Source: Pseudomonadales bacterium
GTDB taxonomy: Bacteria > Pseudomonadota > Gammaproteobacteria > Pseudomonadales > Ketobacteraceae
Direction of reading: 5' to 3'
Length of the DNA stretch: 59,493 nt
Assembly (NCBI GenBank): GCA_020062665.1
Contig: JAGUVW010000054.1
Span: 1 to 59,493, forward strand
Below, in pieces: positions 46,281 to 54,769 of the stretch; position 1 is the first letter of the stretch; every line of letters starts with the position of its first letter. Both the position numbers and the translations under genes were made by a program. Under the pieces are notes generated by a model that did not search any database, had not been told where the DNA came from, and saw only the letters and a list, made by a program, of their open reading frames with translations.

Positions 46281-46927
46281 TGTCGAAGATATCGAAAGCC
46301 TCACCACAGCAATTGGGATTTGATGGCATGGATACCGCGCTCGAATGGCATAAAACCCAGGCAGAACTGTATGCCGGACTCGACCATGTGCGACAATCGC
46401 CGCGCCTGTCTGGTTCGGTGGAAATGATCGTGTGCCGGCCTGCCGTGGGTGAGCGCAGAATCCTGCCCCAAGGCCATCTGGATGTGGCGCTGGGCCTGCG
46501 GGGCGACAACTGGAAGCAGCGCGGCTATCGCAAGGCCGCCGACGGAGCCGCCCAGCTGGACATGCAGCTTAATCTGATGAATGCCCGCGCCATCGATCTG
46601 ATTGCCGGCAGCCGCGAGCGCTGGCCGCTGGCAGGTGATCAGTTTTTTGTGGAACTGGATCTGAGTTACGACCATCTGCCCCCCGGCACGTTGCTGGAAA
46701 TCGGCACCGCTGTGATTCAGGTAACCGCCGAACCGCACCTGGGATGCCGCAAGTTTCAGCAGCGTTATGGCAAGGCCGCCGCTCAATTTGTGAATTCCGA
46801 TGCCGGCAAGGCGCTCAATCTGCGCGGCATCAATGCCCGCATCGTGGAAGGTGGCGTGGTACTCCCGGGCGACACCATCCGCACACTCACCCAATCAAAC
46901 CTGTTGCAGGAGAATCCCCATGAGTGA
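46280..46927 (+). CDS. MOSC domain protein
   Basis: 215 residues. The MOSC fold is shown by GDNWKQRG, QLNLMNARAIDLIAG, FVELDLSYDHLPPGTLLEIG and the conserved-cysteine motif EPHLGCRKFQQRYG. MOSC domains bind molybdenum cofactor or carry sulfur; stand-alone members act on hydroxylated nitrogen compounds or have unknown roles. The start ATG overlaps the AEC stop. It overlaps the hotdog gene by eight bases. Confidence 0.85.
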   Translation: MSKISKASPQQLGFDGMDTALEWHKTQAELYAGLDHVRQSPRLSGSVEMIVCRPAVGERRILPQGHLDVALGLRGDNWKQRGYRKAADGAAQLDMQLNLMNARAIDLIAGSRERWPLAGDQFFVELDLSYDHLPPGTLLEIGTAVIQVTAEPHLGCRKFQQRYGKAAAQFVNSDAGKALNLRGINARIVEGGVVLPGDTIRTLTQSNLLQENPHE

Positions 46928-47384
46928 AGAAAATTACGTGTTGCGCAACTGGAACCGTGTCCAGGGAATTCCCGGCGGCAAATTCCTGTTCTCCCGTGTG
47001 TTGTCGCGCAAGGCGCCTTATTTCAGCACCATCGGCGCCACCATCGAGGAGCTGCGCCCGAATTACGTTCGTGTCAGCATGAAGAAACGGCGTGCGGTGC
47101 AGAACCACATCGGCACCGTGCACGTGATCGCCATCTGCAATCTGCTGGAAATGGCCATGGGCACCTGTGCCGAGGCGTCGATTCCCAAGCATCTGCGCTG
47201 GATTCCCAAAGGTATGACGGTGGATTACACCGCCAAGGCAGGCAGCGATATTACCGGCATTGCCGAGATCAATCCCGCCGACTGGAAACCGGGTGATCTG
47301 GATGTGAAGGTGCAGGCACTCGATACCGGCGGCAAGGTGGTGGTGCAGGGCATCATCAAACTCTGGATCAGCGAAAAGCGTTAA
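46920..47384 (+). CDS. Hotdog-fold thioesterase-like protein (DUF4442 type)
   Basis: 154 residues with hotdog core features: RKAPYFSTIGATIEELRPNYVRVSM, then HIGTVHVIAICNLLEMAMGTC, the buried helix. A DUF4442-type acyl-CoA thioesterase role is the family expectation. It is the last gene of the AEC-MOSC operon and ends in front of a long hairpin. Confidence 0.83.
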   Translation: MSEENYVLRNWNRVQGIPGGKFLFSRVLSRKAPYFSTIGATIEELRPNYVRVSMKKRRAVQNHIGTVHVIAICNLLEMAMGTCAEASIPKHLRWIPKGMTVDYTAKAGSDITGIAEINPADWKPGDLDVKVQALDTGGKVVVQGIIKLWISEKR

Positions 47385-47411
47385 CAGTCAGAACGCCTGC
47401 TTCCTGCTAAG

Positions 47412-47464
47412 CTTGGGCCTGTCGGTGATGGCGATTCGCGTCGCATGTCACCGCCAGGCCCAAG
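47412..47464. repeat. Long imperfect hairpin between the hotdog and HD-GYP genes
   Basis: Outer arms CTTGGGCCTG and CAGGCCCAAG pair perfectly (10 bp). Inside them CGGTGA pairs with TCACCG, and inside that GCGA pairs with TCGC, for about 20 bp in 53 bases. There is no T-run on either side. It may be a Rho-assisted terminator for the operon before it or a 5'-leader structure of the HD-GYP gene. Confidence 0.7.
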
Positions 47465-47489
47465 TCATTTCCAGAGCGGGGGAAGCCGG

Positions 47490-50429
47490 GTGAACGATCG
47501 CGTAGTGCGTCTGTTGCGGGCGCCGTTGCATATTCATGTCGCCAGTCTGTTCGTGTTGCTGGTGGTGATGGTGGGTGGGTTGCTGGCGTTCAATCAGTAT
47601 CGCAGCACCAGCCGGATTCTGCTGGATTCCTCGGACCAGCTGACCGAACTGATGGCCCGCTTTATCCAGTCTGACATCAAGGTGCGCCAGAGCACTGCCG
47701 TGGCCAGCATCAACATGGCGCGGCGCAACGATCTGGTGTTGGCGCAGGACTGGACCGCACGCCAACGGGCACTGCCCTGGCTGCAGCAGGAGCTGCACAA
47801 TCACAAACTGATCTCGGGCTTTATCGTTGGTTATCCCGACGGCGATTCCCTGGTAGCGCATCCCACTATCACCAAAAAGCAGAAGGCGCGCTACGGTGCG
47901 CCGCCGCACTCCGACATCGCGGTGGATCATATCGATTGGCAGGATGGCCGGCAGATCGATGCCCACCGTTATTTCTTCGATGTCGATCTGAATCTGATTC
48001 GCACCCAGCCACTGGCAGAAGCGGCCTACGATCCTCGCACCCGGCCCTGGTACCAGCAGGCCATGGCCACCAACAATGTGGTACTCACCGAACCCTACCC
48101 GTTTTTCATCAGCCGCACGGTGGGCATTACCATCGCCCGTCAGGCGGCGGATGGCGTGGTGGTGGCGGTGGACTATCCGCTGGATACCTTGTCCGGGCTG
48201 CTCAAATCCCTGGAATTGCCGCCGGGCAGCGACATCGTGCTGTTCGATCGCCAAAACCAGGTGATTGCCTATCTGGATAAAGCCGACATGACGCCTTATG
48301 TGAGCGACAACCAGCTGCGTGCCCGGCGTCTGCACGAGCTTTCCTCACCTGTCATCCAGCATGTGGCGCCCCTGCTGCCGGGTTGGCAGGGCCGGCAGAA
48401 TTTTGATTTTCAGGGCGAAACCTGGGTCAGCGAAGTGCTGGATGTGGGGGTGATTGAATCGCTGCCGCTGAAGCTGGCGGTGCTGATTCCCGAAAGCGAA
48501 CTGATGCGGGATGCGTTGGCCCTGCGCAAGCAGAGCGCCGTTATCGGCCTGTTGATTCTGCTGGTGTCGCTGCCGGTGGCCTGGTTGTTGTCGCGGCTGG
48601 TGTCCACGCCACTGCGGCAGCTGGAGCGGGATACGGCGGCGATTCGCCAGTTCCGTTTCGATCAGGTGGTGGACACCCGCTCCATCGTGCTGGAAATCGA
48701 TCGGCTCGGCAAATCCATCAATCTGATGAGCACCACCATCGAACATTTTCTGCAGATGATCGGATCGCTGGCGGAAGAAAAAGAACTGGACGTGTTGCTC
48801 AGCAAAGTGGCGGCGGAAACACGGGCAACCTCGGGTGCTGACGCGGCGCTGTTGCTGCTGTTTTCGGAAGATCGGGCGGTGCTGGAAGTGCGTTCGCTCA
48901 GTGCCGGTGATGGTGCCCGTTCCATCAATCCCGAACAGCTGCCTGCGTTGCCAGTGTCGGAGCCCTGGCTGGCCAGCATCCTGCAAAACCAGGATATCGA
49001 GCAGCGGGAGTGGAATGCCAGCAGCGCACTGTGCCAGACCGTGCAGCGCATCCTGTACGAACCGGGCGAAGAGGGCGCCCAAGTGGTGTTGATGCCCCTG
49101 GTGAACCGTGATCGCAAGAATGTCGGTGTGCTGTGCATGGTGTTCCGCACCGACGGCAAATCCCTGCAGCAGAGCGCGAAAATCCACTCCCGTCTGCCTT
49201 TCATCAGCGAGTTGTCGGGATTTGCGGCGGTGAGCGTGGAAACCCGCCAGCTGATCCTGCACCAGAAAAAACTGTTCTCGGCGTTCATCGAATTGATCGC
49301 CGGCGCCATCGACGCCAAATCGCCCTACACTGGCGGCCACTGCCAGCGCGTGCCGGAACTCACCGAGATGCTGGCCCGCGCCGCCTGCGCAGCGACAGAA
49401 CCGCCGTTCGATCGTTTCAACCTGAACGAAGAAGAATGGGAAGCGCTGCACGTGGCGGGCTGGCTGCACGATTGCGGCAAAGTCACCACGCCGGAGCAGG
49501 TGGTGGATAAAGCCACCAAACTCGAATGCCGTTACGATCGCATTCATGAAATCCGCATGCGTTTTGAGTTGCTGAAATGCATGGCAGAGCGGGATTACTG
49601 GCGTGATCGTGTGGAAGGCCGGCAGGATGCATCCGGCTGGCAGGCTCTGCAGCAACTGTGGGCGCAGCTGGACGAGGAATTTGCGTTTGTAGGCCGCTGC
49701 AATGTGGGCGGCGAATTTCTGCCGCAGCAGGACATCGATCGGTTGCAGCAGATTGGCCAGCGCCGCTGGACGCGCACCCTGAGCGACCGCATCGGCATCA
49801 GCTGGGAAGAAGCCCAGCGCAAGCAACAGCAGCCGGAGCCGCAGTTGCCCGTGCAGGAGTCGTTGCTGGCCGATCGTCCAGATCATCGCATTCCCCGCGA
49901 CGCATCCAGTCACGCGCGCACCAGCAGCAGTGGCGCATTCAATCTGGTGCCGCCGCCGGATCAGTACAATCTGGGTGAACTCTATAATCTGGGTATCGCG
50001 AAAGGTACGCTCACGGCAGAGGAACGTTTCCTCATCAACGATCACATCGTGCAGACCATCATCATGCTGGAAAAGCTGCCCTATCCGGATCATCTCAAAG
50101 CCGTGCCGGACATTGCCGGCGGCCACCACGAAAAAATGGATGGCACCGGTTATCCGAAAGGCCTGAAGGCTGCCGACATGCCGCTCACTGCCCGCATGAT
50201 GGCCATCGCCGATATCTTCGAAGCGCTCACTGCGGCGGATCGCCCGTACAAAACACCCAAGACGTTGAGTGAATCCCTGGCCATCATGCAGCGGATGGCG
50301 GCGGAGCAGCACATCGATCCCGCGCTGTTCCGCCTGTTCATTCGTGCTGGTGTGTACCGGGAATATGCTGAGCGCTTTCTGCTGCCGGAACAGATTGACC
50401 CGGTGGATGAAGCTGCGCTCACGGCCTGA
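47490..50429 (+). CDS. Membrane HD-GYP c-di-GMP phosphodiesterase with Cache, HAMP and GAF domains
   Basis: 979 residues. One helix at about 10-32, a periplasmic Cache sensor (YDPRTRPWYQQAM), a second helix near 350, HAMP, a GAF-like region (about 440-580), then the HD-GYP domain. HD is at 660-661 (WLHDCGK), HHE at 879-880 (GHHEKMDGTGYPKG), then DIFEALTAADRPY. The spacing between HD and HHE is about 220 residues, against roughly 65 in usual HD-GYP proteins, so about 150 residues are inserted. GTG start with GGGGGAAG upstream; an ATG 15 codons earlier lies inside the hairpin and is rejected. Confidence 0.9.
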   Translation: MNDRVVRLLRAPLHIHVASLFVLLVVMVGGLLAFNQYRSTSRILLDSSDQLTELMARFIQSDIKVRQSTAVASINMARRNDLVLAQDWTARQRALPWLQQELHNHKLISGFIVGYPDGDSLVAHPTITKKQKARYGAPPHSDIAVDHIDWQDGRQIDAHRYFFDVDLNLIRTQPLAEAAYDPRTRPWYQQAMATNNVVLTEPYPFFISRTVGITIARQAADGVVVAVDYPLDTLSGLLKSLELPPGSDIVLFDRQNQVIAYLDKADMTPYVSDNQLRARRLHELSSPVIQHVAPLLPGWQGRQNFDFQGETWVSEVLDVGVIESLPLKLAVLIPESELMRDALALRKQSAVIGLLILLVSLPVAWLLSRLVSTPLRQLERDTAAIRQFRFDQVVDTRSIVLEIDRLGKSINLMSTTIEHFLQMIGSLAEEKELDVLLSKVAAETRATSGADAALLLLFSEDRAVLEVRSLSAGDGARSINPEQLPALPVSEPWLASILQNQDIEQREWNASSALCQTVQRILYEPGEEGAQVVLMPLVNRDRKNVGVLCMVFRTDGKSLQQSAKIHSRLPFISELSGFAAVSVETRQLILHQKKLFSAFIELIAGAIDAKSPYTGGHCQRVPELTEMLARAACAATEPPFDRFNLNEEEWEALHVAGWLHDCGKVTTPEQVVDKATKLECRYDRIHEIRMRFELLKCMAERDYWRDRVEGRQDASGWQALQQLWAQLDEEFAFVGRCNVGGEFLPQQDIDRLQQIGQRRWTRTLSDRIGISWEEAQRKQQQPEPQLPVQESLLADRPDHRIPRDASSHARTSSSGAFNLVPPPDQYNLGELYNLGIAKGTLTAEERFLINDHIVQTIIMLEKLPYPDHLKAVPDIAGGHHEKMDGTGYPKGLKAADMPLTARMMAIADIFEALTAADRPYKTPKTLSESLAIMQRMAAEQHIDPALFRLFIRAGVYREYAERFLLPEQIDPVDEAALTA

Positions 50430-50453
50430 ATTCGCTGCGAACCTGACGGGTAA

Positions 50454-51254
50454 TTACATGCCCGCCAGAAATTTCACTACCCGCCGTTGTAGCGTTTCCG
50501 GTGCGTGCTTCTGCAGCAGCGCCAGCACCTTGAATGGCTTTGTCACCCGGTCGTGCAGCGGGCGGGTGGCCGCGGCATTCCACACGCATTCCGCCACATC
50601 CTCTGCCGATAGCTGCACGCCCAGCCGCGTAATCGCCTTTACCTTGTCGCGCACGGGTCCGCCCAGCATGTCAGTGTCCACAAAGGGTGGCATCACGTCG
50701 GTCACCGCGATGTCGTAACGCGCCCATTCCACATTCAGCGCTTCGGTGAGGCCACGCACGGCAAACTTGCTGGCAGAGTAGGTGGCCAGCGTGGGCGAGC
50801 CAAACATCGCCGAGGCGGAACTCATGTTGAGCACGTGGGCGCCTGGCGTTGCCTTCAACAGTGGAAAGGCTGCCTGCATGCAATTGACCACACCCTTCAC
50901 ATTGATGTCGATGATGTTGTGATGCTGATGCAGTGGAATGTCTTCGAATCCACCGGCATGCAGAATACCTGCGTTGTTTACCAGCAGGTGCAGGTGTCCG
51001 CCGGTGCGCTGGCTGAATGCCTGCAGTGCCTCGCTCACCTGGTCGGCGTCTGTCACATCGCAGGGATGCCAGCTGCATTTGTCTGAACCCAGTTCATTGG
51101 CCAGCGCTTCCAGTTTGGCGCTGTTGCGCGCTGCCATTCCTACAAACCAGCCCCTGCTGGCAAACAGGCGCGCGGTGGCCTCGCCGATGCCGGCGGTGGC
51201 GCCGGTGATGAACAGGGTTTTGGTCTGGCTGGCAGCCGCTCTCTTTTTCGTCAT
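50454..51254 (-). CDS. Short-chain dehydrogenase/reductase (SDR)
   Basis: 266 residues. The classical SDR motifs are all present: cofactor-binding TGATAGIGEA, NNAG, catalytic Ser in LNMSSASAM, and YSASK. The C-terminal 60 residues resemble the longer SDRs that act on fatty or retinoid-like substrates. Start chosen at MTKKRAAA with GGA eight bases upstream; MDRQ four codons earlier is possible. Substrate unknown. It is convergent with the HD-GYP gene and divergent from DUF1538; that 252-base gap has no clear promoter. Confidence 0.88.
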   Translation of the reverse strand: MTKKRAAASQTKTLFITGATAGIGEATARLFASRGWFVGMAARNSAKLEALANELGSDKCSWHPCDVTDADQVSEALQAFSQRTGGHLHLLVNNAGILHAGGFEDIPLHQHHNIIDINVKGVVNCMQAAFPLLKATPGAHVLNMSSASAMFGSPTLATYSASKFAVRGLTEALNVEWARYDIAVTDVMPPFVDTDMLGGPVRDKVKAITRLGVQLSAEDVAECVWNAAATRPLHDRVTKPFKVLALLQKHAPETLQRRVVKFLAGM

Positions 51255-51506
51255 CTGTCGATCCATCCACACTGTGCGAGCAAAGGCCCGCCGAACAACG
51301 CCCAATAGCGGCGGGCACAGGACGCTATTGTCCTCTGACGAAGGGGCGGCGTCATTGCCCGCGGGACTCAGGCCGGGATGACATTTCTGGCGCTTGCGAT
51401 TGCAGCAAAAAAATGCAATGCCAACGGAATCAGCGCCAACTTCCGGATAAATTGCTGTGCTAAGCTGCCGGCATCTGAATTTGCAAACCCGCAGGAATCC
51501 ACCTGT

Positions 51507-53267
51507 ATGCCAACCCGCTATCGCTTTTCCGAATTTCAGCGAGCCACCGGCACTACCCGTCCCGAGGCCCGCTTTGGCCAGCTGTTCCCCGAGCCGGAGC
51601 GCGACGCCGATGGCCGCATCCTGCGCCTTAAACCCATCGTGTCCAAAGTCACATCGCAGGAAGTGGTGCGTATCCTGCAGCCCTATGCGGCGTCCCGCTT
51701 TGGCGAGCAGTGTCACGCGGTGATTCCGCTTGCCGTCTATCTGGTGCTGTTTCAGCTGCTGATTTTGCGCGAACGGTTCGAGGATTCCTGGTTGATTACC
51801 GGAGGGCTGTTCGCTGTCATCGTCGGCCTGATGTTTTTCATGGAAGGACTCAAGCTCGGCCTGATGCCTTTTGGAACCGTGATCGGATCGACGCTGCCCC
51901 GGCGATCATCGCTGCCGGTGGTGCTGATCATCACGCTGTTGTTGGGGATTGGTGTCACCTTTGCGGAACCGGCCATCGGTGCACTGAAAACCGCCGGCCA
52001 GAATGTGCTGGTGGAAAAGGCACCGTATCTGTTTGCGCTGCTGAATGAGTGGTCGGACACGCTGGTGCTGGTGGTGGGTGCCAGCGTAGGGTTGGCGGCG
52101 GTGGTGGGTACGCTGCGGTTTCTGTATGGCTGGAGTCTGAAGCCGCTGATCTATCTGTCGCTGTTCCCGGTGTTGGGGCTCAGTCTTTATTGCGCTTTGC
52201 GGCCGGATCTGGCCAGTGCACTCGGTCTGGCGTGGGATACCGGTGCCGTCACCACTGGGCCGGTGACCGTTCCGCTGGTGCTGGCGCTGGGTATCGGGAT
52301 TGCGGCGGCGGCGGGCAAGGGCGATTCCGGTCTGTCGGGGTTTGGCATCGTGACACTGGCGTCGCTGTTTCCGGTCACCGGTGTTCTGCTGCTTCTGCTG
52401 TTTGTGGCGTCCACCCATACACCTGCCGAGATTATCCAGGCCGCCATGGCGCCGGCCGTGAGTGGCGCGGCAGATCTTGCCTGGCACGAAACCAGTCCGG
52501 GTCTGGAAATCATCATGGGCATACGCGCCATTCTGCCGCTGGTACTGTTTCTGTTTCTGGTGCTCAGTCTGATGTTGCGGGAACGGCTGGCCAATCCGGC
52601 AGAAATCCTGCTGGGCATCGCCTTCACCATCATCGGCATGTGCATTTTCAACCTGGGCCTCACCTATGGCCTGTCTGCGCTCGGAGGCAGTGCCGGTGGA
52701 CTGGTGCCCATGGCGTTCATGGAAATCGACGGTCACGCGGATTCGCCCATTTACGGATACGGCGTGGGGCTGTCGCTGGCGATCATTTTTGCCTGGGTGC
52801 TGGGGTTCGGCGCCACCGTTGCCGAGCCAGCGCTCAACGCACTCGGGATCACGGCTGAATCCCTCACCAATGGCGTATTCCGCAAACGTACACTGATCAT
52901 CTCGGTATCGGTGGGTGTGGCCTGTGGCATTGCGTTGGGCCTGGCCAAACTGATTTTCCAACTCCCGCTGTTCTGGATGATCCTGCCAGGCTATCTGCTG
53001 GCCATCGTGCTGACCTATTTTTCCAGCGAGGAATTCGTCAACGTCGCCTGGGACAGTGCCGGCGTAACTACTGGCCCCATCACCGTGCCGCTCGTGTTGG
53101 CGTTGGGGCTGGGGTTCGGCAGCGCCACCGATGCAGTGGAAGGGTTCGGCATTCTGAGCCTGGCCTCGGTCGGCCCCATCATCAGTGTGATGATCACCGG
53201 CCTGTGGGCACGCTATCGAATGAACATGCAGGTCAAGGCTGCAGCAGCAGTGGAAGGAGCACTATGA
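51507..53267 (+). CDS. DUF1538 permease with two homologous halves
   Basis: 586 residues with about twelve to fourteen hydrophobic segments. Two DUF1538 units are evident: FAEPAIGAL (near 152) and VAEPALNAL (near 438); WDTGAVTTGPVTVPL (near 243) and WDSAGVTTGPITVPL (near 515). This internal duplication is typical of transporters with pseudo-twofold symmetry. The N-terminal 80 residues are soluble. The substrate is not established for the family. Its stop overlaps the ATG of a PII-like gene, and a second PII-like gene follows, which argues for PII-gated transport. ATG start with AGGA upstream; an upstream extension is rejected. Confidence 0.85.
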   Translation: MPTRYRFSEFQRATGTTRPEARFGQLFPEPERDADGRILRLKPIVSKVTSQEVVRILQPYAASRFGEQCHAVIPLAVYLVLFQLLILRERFEDSWLITGGLFAVIVGLMFFMEGLKLGLMPFGTVIGSTLPRRSSLPVVLIITLLLGIGVTFAEPAIGALKTAGQNVLVEKAPYLFALLNEWSDTLVLVVGASVGLAAVVGTLRFLYGWSLKPLIYLSLFPVLGLSLYCALRPDLASALGLAWDTGAVTTGPVTVPLVLALGIGIAAAAGKGDSGLSGFGIVTLASLFPVTGVLLLLLFVASTHTPAEIIQAAMAPAVSGAADLAWHETSPGLEIIMGIRAILPLVLFLFLVLSLMLRERLANPAEILLGIAFTIIGMCIFNLGLTYGLSALGGSAGGLVPMAFMEIDGHADSPIYGYGVGLSLAIIFAWVLGFGATVAEPALNALGITAESLTNGVFRKRTLIISVSVGVACGIALGLAKLIFQLPLFWMILPGYLLAIVLTYFSSEEFVNVAWDSAGVTTGPITVPLVLALGLGFGSATDAVEGFGILSLASVGPIISVMITGLWARYRMNMQVKAAAAVEGAL

Positions 53268-53635
53268 AAAATCAACCCATCACTTTTTTGACGGATGCTG
53301 TTCTGATCACGGCGGTGGTGACAGTCGGGCGTGCCGACACCATTCTCAAGGCTGTGCGCAATGCCGGCGCCATGGGTGGCATCGTGCATCTGGCGCGGGG
53401 CACCGGCATTCGCGAACGGCTTGGCCTGCTGGCCATTGCGGTGGAAGCGGAAAAGGAAGTCGTCAGCGTGATCACTGCGTCTGATTATCAGGATTTTCTG
53501 GCGGAAGTGATCTACAACGCCGGTGAGCTGGGCGCGCCGGGCAATGGCTACCTGACAGTGACCGCGCTGGAACGGATGGCAACCTACATCCCGGAAGAAG
53601 CGGCCGCACGCTTGGCCAGGGGGCGCCATGAATGA
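53264..53635 (+). CDS. PII-family signalling protein, first of two
   Basis: 123 residues with the PII plan: LITAVVTVGRADTILKAVRNAGAMGGIVHLARGTG (strand, helix, strand into the T-loop), then VVSVITASDYQDFLAEVIYNAGELG in the second half. The uridylylated tyrosine of classical GlnB is not evident. PII proteins bind adenyl nucleotides and gate transporters or enzymes. Coupled to the DUF1538 gene by ATGA and to the next gene by an 8-base overlap. Confidence 0.82.
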   Translation: MKNQPITFLTDAVLITAVVTVGRADTILKAVRNAGAMGGIVHLARGTGIRERLGLLAIAVEAEKEVVSVITASDYQDFLAEVIYNAGELGAPGNGYLTVTALERMATYIPEEAAARLARGRHE

Positions 53636-54011
53636 CGTGACGTCCATGGCCCGGCCGTTTGCGCTGCACGCCAGCAAACGTATTCGGGCGCTGCTGCCGG
53701 ACGACGGCACTGATCGCCGTTTGATTGCGGCCCTGCATGCAGAAATGGGCGTGAACGCTGCCGACACTGTGGCGGTGCGCGCGGTGTCCATGCTGCGCCA
53801 GGCCACCTCCAGCCGCGACAAGTTGCCGGAATCGGAACTGGCACGACTGGTGACGGTAATCGTGGCGCCGGAGCAAGCGGATGCCGTGTTTGAATTCATG
53901 TTTGTCACCGCCGATATTGGCCGACCCGGCGGCGGCATGCTGCTGATGGATCATCTGCTGGGCAGCACGCCCTTCATTCTGCCCGACAGCCTGCCCGAGG
54001 AAGCGCCATAA
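53628..54011 (+). CDS. PII-like protein, second of two (divergent)
   Basis: 127 residues. The C-terminal half (LVTVIVAPEQADAVFEFMFVTADIGRPGGGMLLM) has the second-half PII pattern, including a glycine-rich turn where PII proteins bind nucleotide. The first half (SKRIRALLPDDGTDRRLIAALHAEMGVNAADTV) is less clear. It may form mixed trimers with the first PII-like protein or act as its modulator. It ends the DUF1538 operon, six bases before the convergent tetR. Confidence 0.65.
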   Translation: MNDVTSMARPFALHASKRIRALLPDDGTDRRLIAALHAEMGVNAADTVAVRAVSMLRQATSSRDKLPESELARLVTVIVAPEQADAVFEFMFVTADIGRPGGGMLLMDHLLGSTPFILPDSLPEEAP

Positions 54012-54017
54012 CGCGCT

Positions 54018-54638
54018 TCAGCGAATGAACAACAATGCCTTGATCAGCGCGGAATAATTCTGCGCTTCCCGTTCGATATCGATCTCACGTTTGTTGTTCA
54101 GCACCAGCATCAGCCAGTAACCATTGCCGGCGCGGGCGGCTGTCAGCATGTTTTCCTGCAGGCGCGGATTGTTCAGCGAACCCATGGCGGGCCCCAGCGC
54201 ATCGGCAATCCACTGCGCGCTTTTTTCTTCCATCAATTCCACCAGGCGGGATGAAATCAGCGCCATGCCGTTGATCAGCTTACCCAGTGTCTTGCGATTG
54301 CTGAGAATCTGTTCCAGGGAATACCGCACCGCTATTTCGATGGTCTGATCCAGATCGCCTTCCGGCGCGCGGCGGATGCGCGAAGCCAGCTCGAAAATCG
54401 ACGTTTCCATAAAGCGCTCCAGCCAGCCCAGATACACATCCTCCTTGCTGCCGAAATACTGGTAGATGGTGGCGTAGGGATGGCCGCTTTCCAGATGGAT
54501 TTCACTCATGGTGGCGCGGCGATAGCCGACGTCTTCCAAAACCCGAGCGCTGGCGTCCAGGATGTCGTTGTATTTTGCCAGCGCGCGCGCCTGCTTGGGT
54601 TTACGTCGTTGTTTTGGCGTGTTTTTTTCGTTGTTCAT
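54018..54638 (-). CDS. TetR-family transcriptional regulator
   Basis: 206 residues. The N-terminal helix-turn-helix (ILDASARVLEDVGYRRATMSEIHLESGHPYATIYQYFGSKEDV) is typical TetR. The C-terminal ligand domain is all-helical and not identifiable. It is divergent from an MpaB-like oxygenase gene, and a perfect 10-bp dyad lies between the two, so it probably represses that gene and itself. Confidence 0.92.
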   Translation of the reverse strand: MNNEKNTPKQRRKPKQARALAKYNDILDASARVLEDVGYRRATMSEIHLESGHPYATIYQYFGSKEDVYLGWLERFMETSIFELASRIRRAPEGDLDQTIEIAVRYSLEQILSNRKTLGKLINGMALISSRLVELMEEKSAQWIADALGPAMGSLNNPRLQENMLTAARAGNGYWLMLVLNNKREIDIEREAQNYSALIKALLFIR

Positions 54639-54660
54639 GTTGATCGTTTTCCTGCGGTTG

Positions 54661-54691
54661 AATGCGAGAGCGAATAGCGATCTCTCGCATT
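54661..54691. promoter_or_regulatory. Probable TetR operator
   Basis: AATGCGAGAG and CTCTCGCATT form a perfect 10-bp inverted repeat with an 11-base centre. It lies 23 bases upstream of the tetR start and about 80 bases before the oxygenase gene. Confidence 0.75.
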
Positions 54692-54769
54692 AGAATCAGT
54701 TGCATCACACAGCGGACTGGCGCCGGCGTCAAACGGGTGCTGGCTTTTGACGACAGGAGAAGACAGGCG

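Noticed and set aside
51402-51426. ATTGCA and TGCAAT with a 9-base spacer upstream of the DUF1538 gene
   Set aside because: A 6-bp dyad with an A-rich centre is likely by chance, and no regulator is linked to it.
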